Source: an uncultured Ruminococcus sp.
GTDB lineage: Bacteria > Bacillota > Clostridia > Oscillospirales > Acutalibacteraceae
Length of the DNA stretch: 7,220 nt
Direction: 5' to 3'
Assembly (NCBI GenBank): GCA_902797065.1
Contig: CADBRK010000281.1
Coordinates: 1 to 7,220, forward strand
Shown: in pieces, positions 6,875 through 7,220 of the stretch
Numbering within the stretch: the first letter of the stretch is position 1
How the letters are laid out: the number at the start of each line of letters is the position of its first letter
Notes under the pieces: model-generated
The model's database searches: none
What the model was told of the DNA's origin: nothing
The model's input: the letters and a program-made list of their open reading frames with translations, nothing else
Translations under genes and position numbers: made by a program

Positions 6875-6911
6875 ACGGAAGGGCAAAATCGTTAACTTTA
6901 GATTTTTCCGT
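6875..6911. other. Weak bulged hairpin after the GGDEF gene
   Basis: ACGGA (6875-6879) pairs with TCCGT (6907-6911), and AAAATC (6885-6890) with GATTTT (6901-6906). The 5' arm carries a five-base bulge and the loop is ten bases. No T-run follows directly, so it is a poor intrinsic terminator, though it is the closest candidate for ending the sigma operon. Confidence 0.3.
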
Positions 6912-6920
6912 TGTAATTTT

Positions 6921-6948
6921 ACTGAAAACTGAAGACTGAAAACTTAAA
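6921..6948 (+). repeat. Heptanucleotide tandem repeat, four units
   Basis: Units ACTGAAA, ACTGAAG, ACTGAAA and ACTTAAA follow without gaps in the AT-rich intergenic tail. The units are nearly identical. No role is evident. Confidence 0.85.
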
Positions 6949-7005
6949 AATTATAGAATAGGTTACAAATATTATTCATTCTTCAATCTTAAGTTGACGA
7001 CATTA

Positions 7006-7032
7006 GGTTGTAGGGTTGTAGGGTTTGTAGGG
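7006..7032 (+). repeat. G-rich tandem repeat of TTGTAGGG type
   Basis: After a leading GG (7006-7007) come TTGTAGGG, TTGTAGGG and TTTGTAGGG. Four G-tracts (GG, GGG, GGG, GGG) are spaced by 5, 5 and 6 bases, compatible at most with a two-layer G-quadruplex on the plus strand. The pattern resembles a degenerate telomere repeat but is far too short to be one. Confidence 0.85.
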
Positions 7033-7059
7033 TTTTTATATAAGTGTGTATAGAAAATA

Positions 7060-7090
7060 AAAAATGTAAAAGGGGTCGGGAAGCCCCGAC
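7060..7090 (-). terminator. Probable minus-strand intrinsic terminator
   Basis: GTCGGG (7075-7080) pairs with CCCGAC (7085-7090) around the loop AAGC. Read on the minus strand, the stem is followed by CCCTTTTACATTTTTT, a T-rich tail. On the plus strand GGGCATTACG follows, which is not terminator-like. It may end a minus-strand gene lying right of the window. Confidence 0.5.
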
Positions 7091-7145
7091 GGGCATTACG
7101 CACACAAACGTTATTGATAATCAAAAAATATAACCTGCGTCTTAC

Positions 7146-7175
7146 TAAAATTTGGACGCGAGTTTAAAATTTGGA
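7146..7175 (+). repeat. Direct repeat of 11 bases
   Basis: TAAAATTTGGA occurs at 7146-7156 and again at 7165-7175, a 19-base period. It lies between the minus-strand terminator-like hairpin and the hairpin at the right edge. Confidence 0.8.
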
Positions 7176-7204
7176 TAATAAAACACTTCGTACGCGAAAT
7201 ACTT

Positions 7205-7220
7205 GCAGGCGTTTGCCTGC
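7205..7220. repeat. Perfect hairpin at the right edge
   Basis: GCAGGC (7205-7210) pairs with GCCTGC (7215-7220) around GTTT. The stem may continue beyond the window. A smaller TTCG/CGAA stem sits nearby at 7188-7199. Confidence 0.7.

Larger units (their letters stand above)
6830..7220. other. Non-coding AT-rich tail with repeats and hairpins
   Basis: No convincing gene is seen in these 391 bases on either strand. Reverse frames stay open from the right edge for only about 20 codons. The content is the heptad repeat, the G-rich repeat, the terminator-like hairpin, the 11-base direct repeat and the edge hairpin, listed separately. Confidence 0.6.

Noticed and set aside
7109..7131. Fur-box-like TTATTGATAATCA sequence
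   Set aside because: Only part of the palindrome is present, and no iron-related gene is in the window.
7148..7220. Minus-strand reading frame entering from the right edge
   Set aside because: It stops after about 19-25 codons, contains hairpins and direct repeats, and shows no recognisable protein.

Overview
The window looks like chromosomal DNA from an amylolytic Ruminococcus-type Clostridia member (Oscillospirales/Ruminococcaceae). The reasons are two side-by-side type I pullulanases with starch-binding and MucBP-like modules, a Ca-binding dockerin in one of them (the starch-degrading 'amylosome' logic known from Ruminococcus bromii), AGGAGG-type ribosome binding sites and TTGACA/TATAAT promoter elements. 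The genus is inferred; no marker gene is present to prove it.

Layout. (1) 1-1436: the 3' part of a pullulanase-like gene that enters from the left edge. It covers the end of the GH13 C-terminal beta domain, two MucBP-like domains, a CBM26-like starch-binding domain, a third MucBP-like domain, one membrane helix and a basic tail. (2) 1437-1510: a short spacer carrying the ribosome binding site of the next gene. (3) 1511-4999: a complete secreted type I pullulanase of 1162 aa with signal peptide, CBM48-like region, GH13 catalytic domain, a dockerin inserted inside the C-terminal beta domain, two MucBP-like domains and two tandem CBM26-like domains. (4) 5048-5084: a strong intrinsic terminator, followed by about 150 bases I cannot interpret. 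(5) 5242-6829: a three-gene unit behind a perfect-consensus housekeeping promoter, made of an ECF-type sigma factor (TTG start), an overlapping zinc-finger membrane anti-sigma factor and a small membrane GGDEF protein. (6) 6830-7220: an AT-rich non-coding tail with two short tandem repeat tracts, one of them G-rich and telomere-like, plus direct repeats, hairpins and a probable minus-strand terminator.

How the genes work together (inference). The two pullulanases should debranch alpha-1,6 linkages of amylopectin or pullulan outside the cell. One is tied to the membrane and has no dockerin in its visible part; the other is released and equipped to dock onto a cohesin-bearing scaffold. Aligning the two paralogues shows that the dockerin sits in a loop where the neighbour has only a few residues, which I consider the most interesting feature here. 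The sigma/anti-sigma/GGDEF unit is separated from the pullulanases by a terminator and its own promoter. It looks like an envelope-signal module coupled to cyclic-di-GMP synthesis, and nothing in the sequence ties it to starch use.
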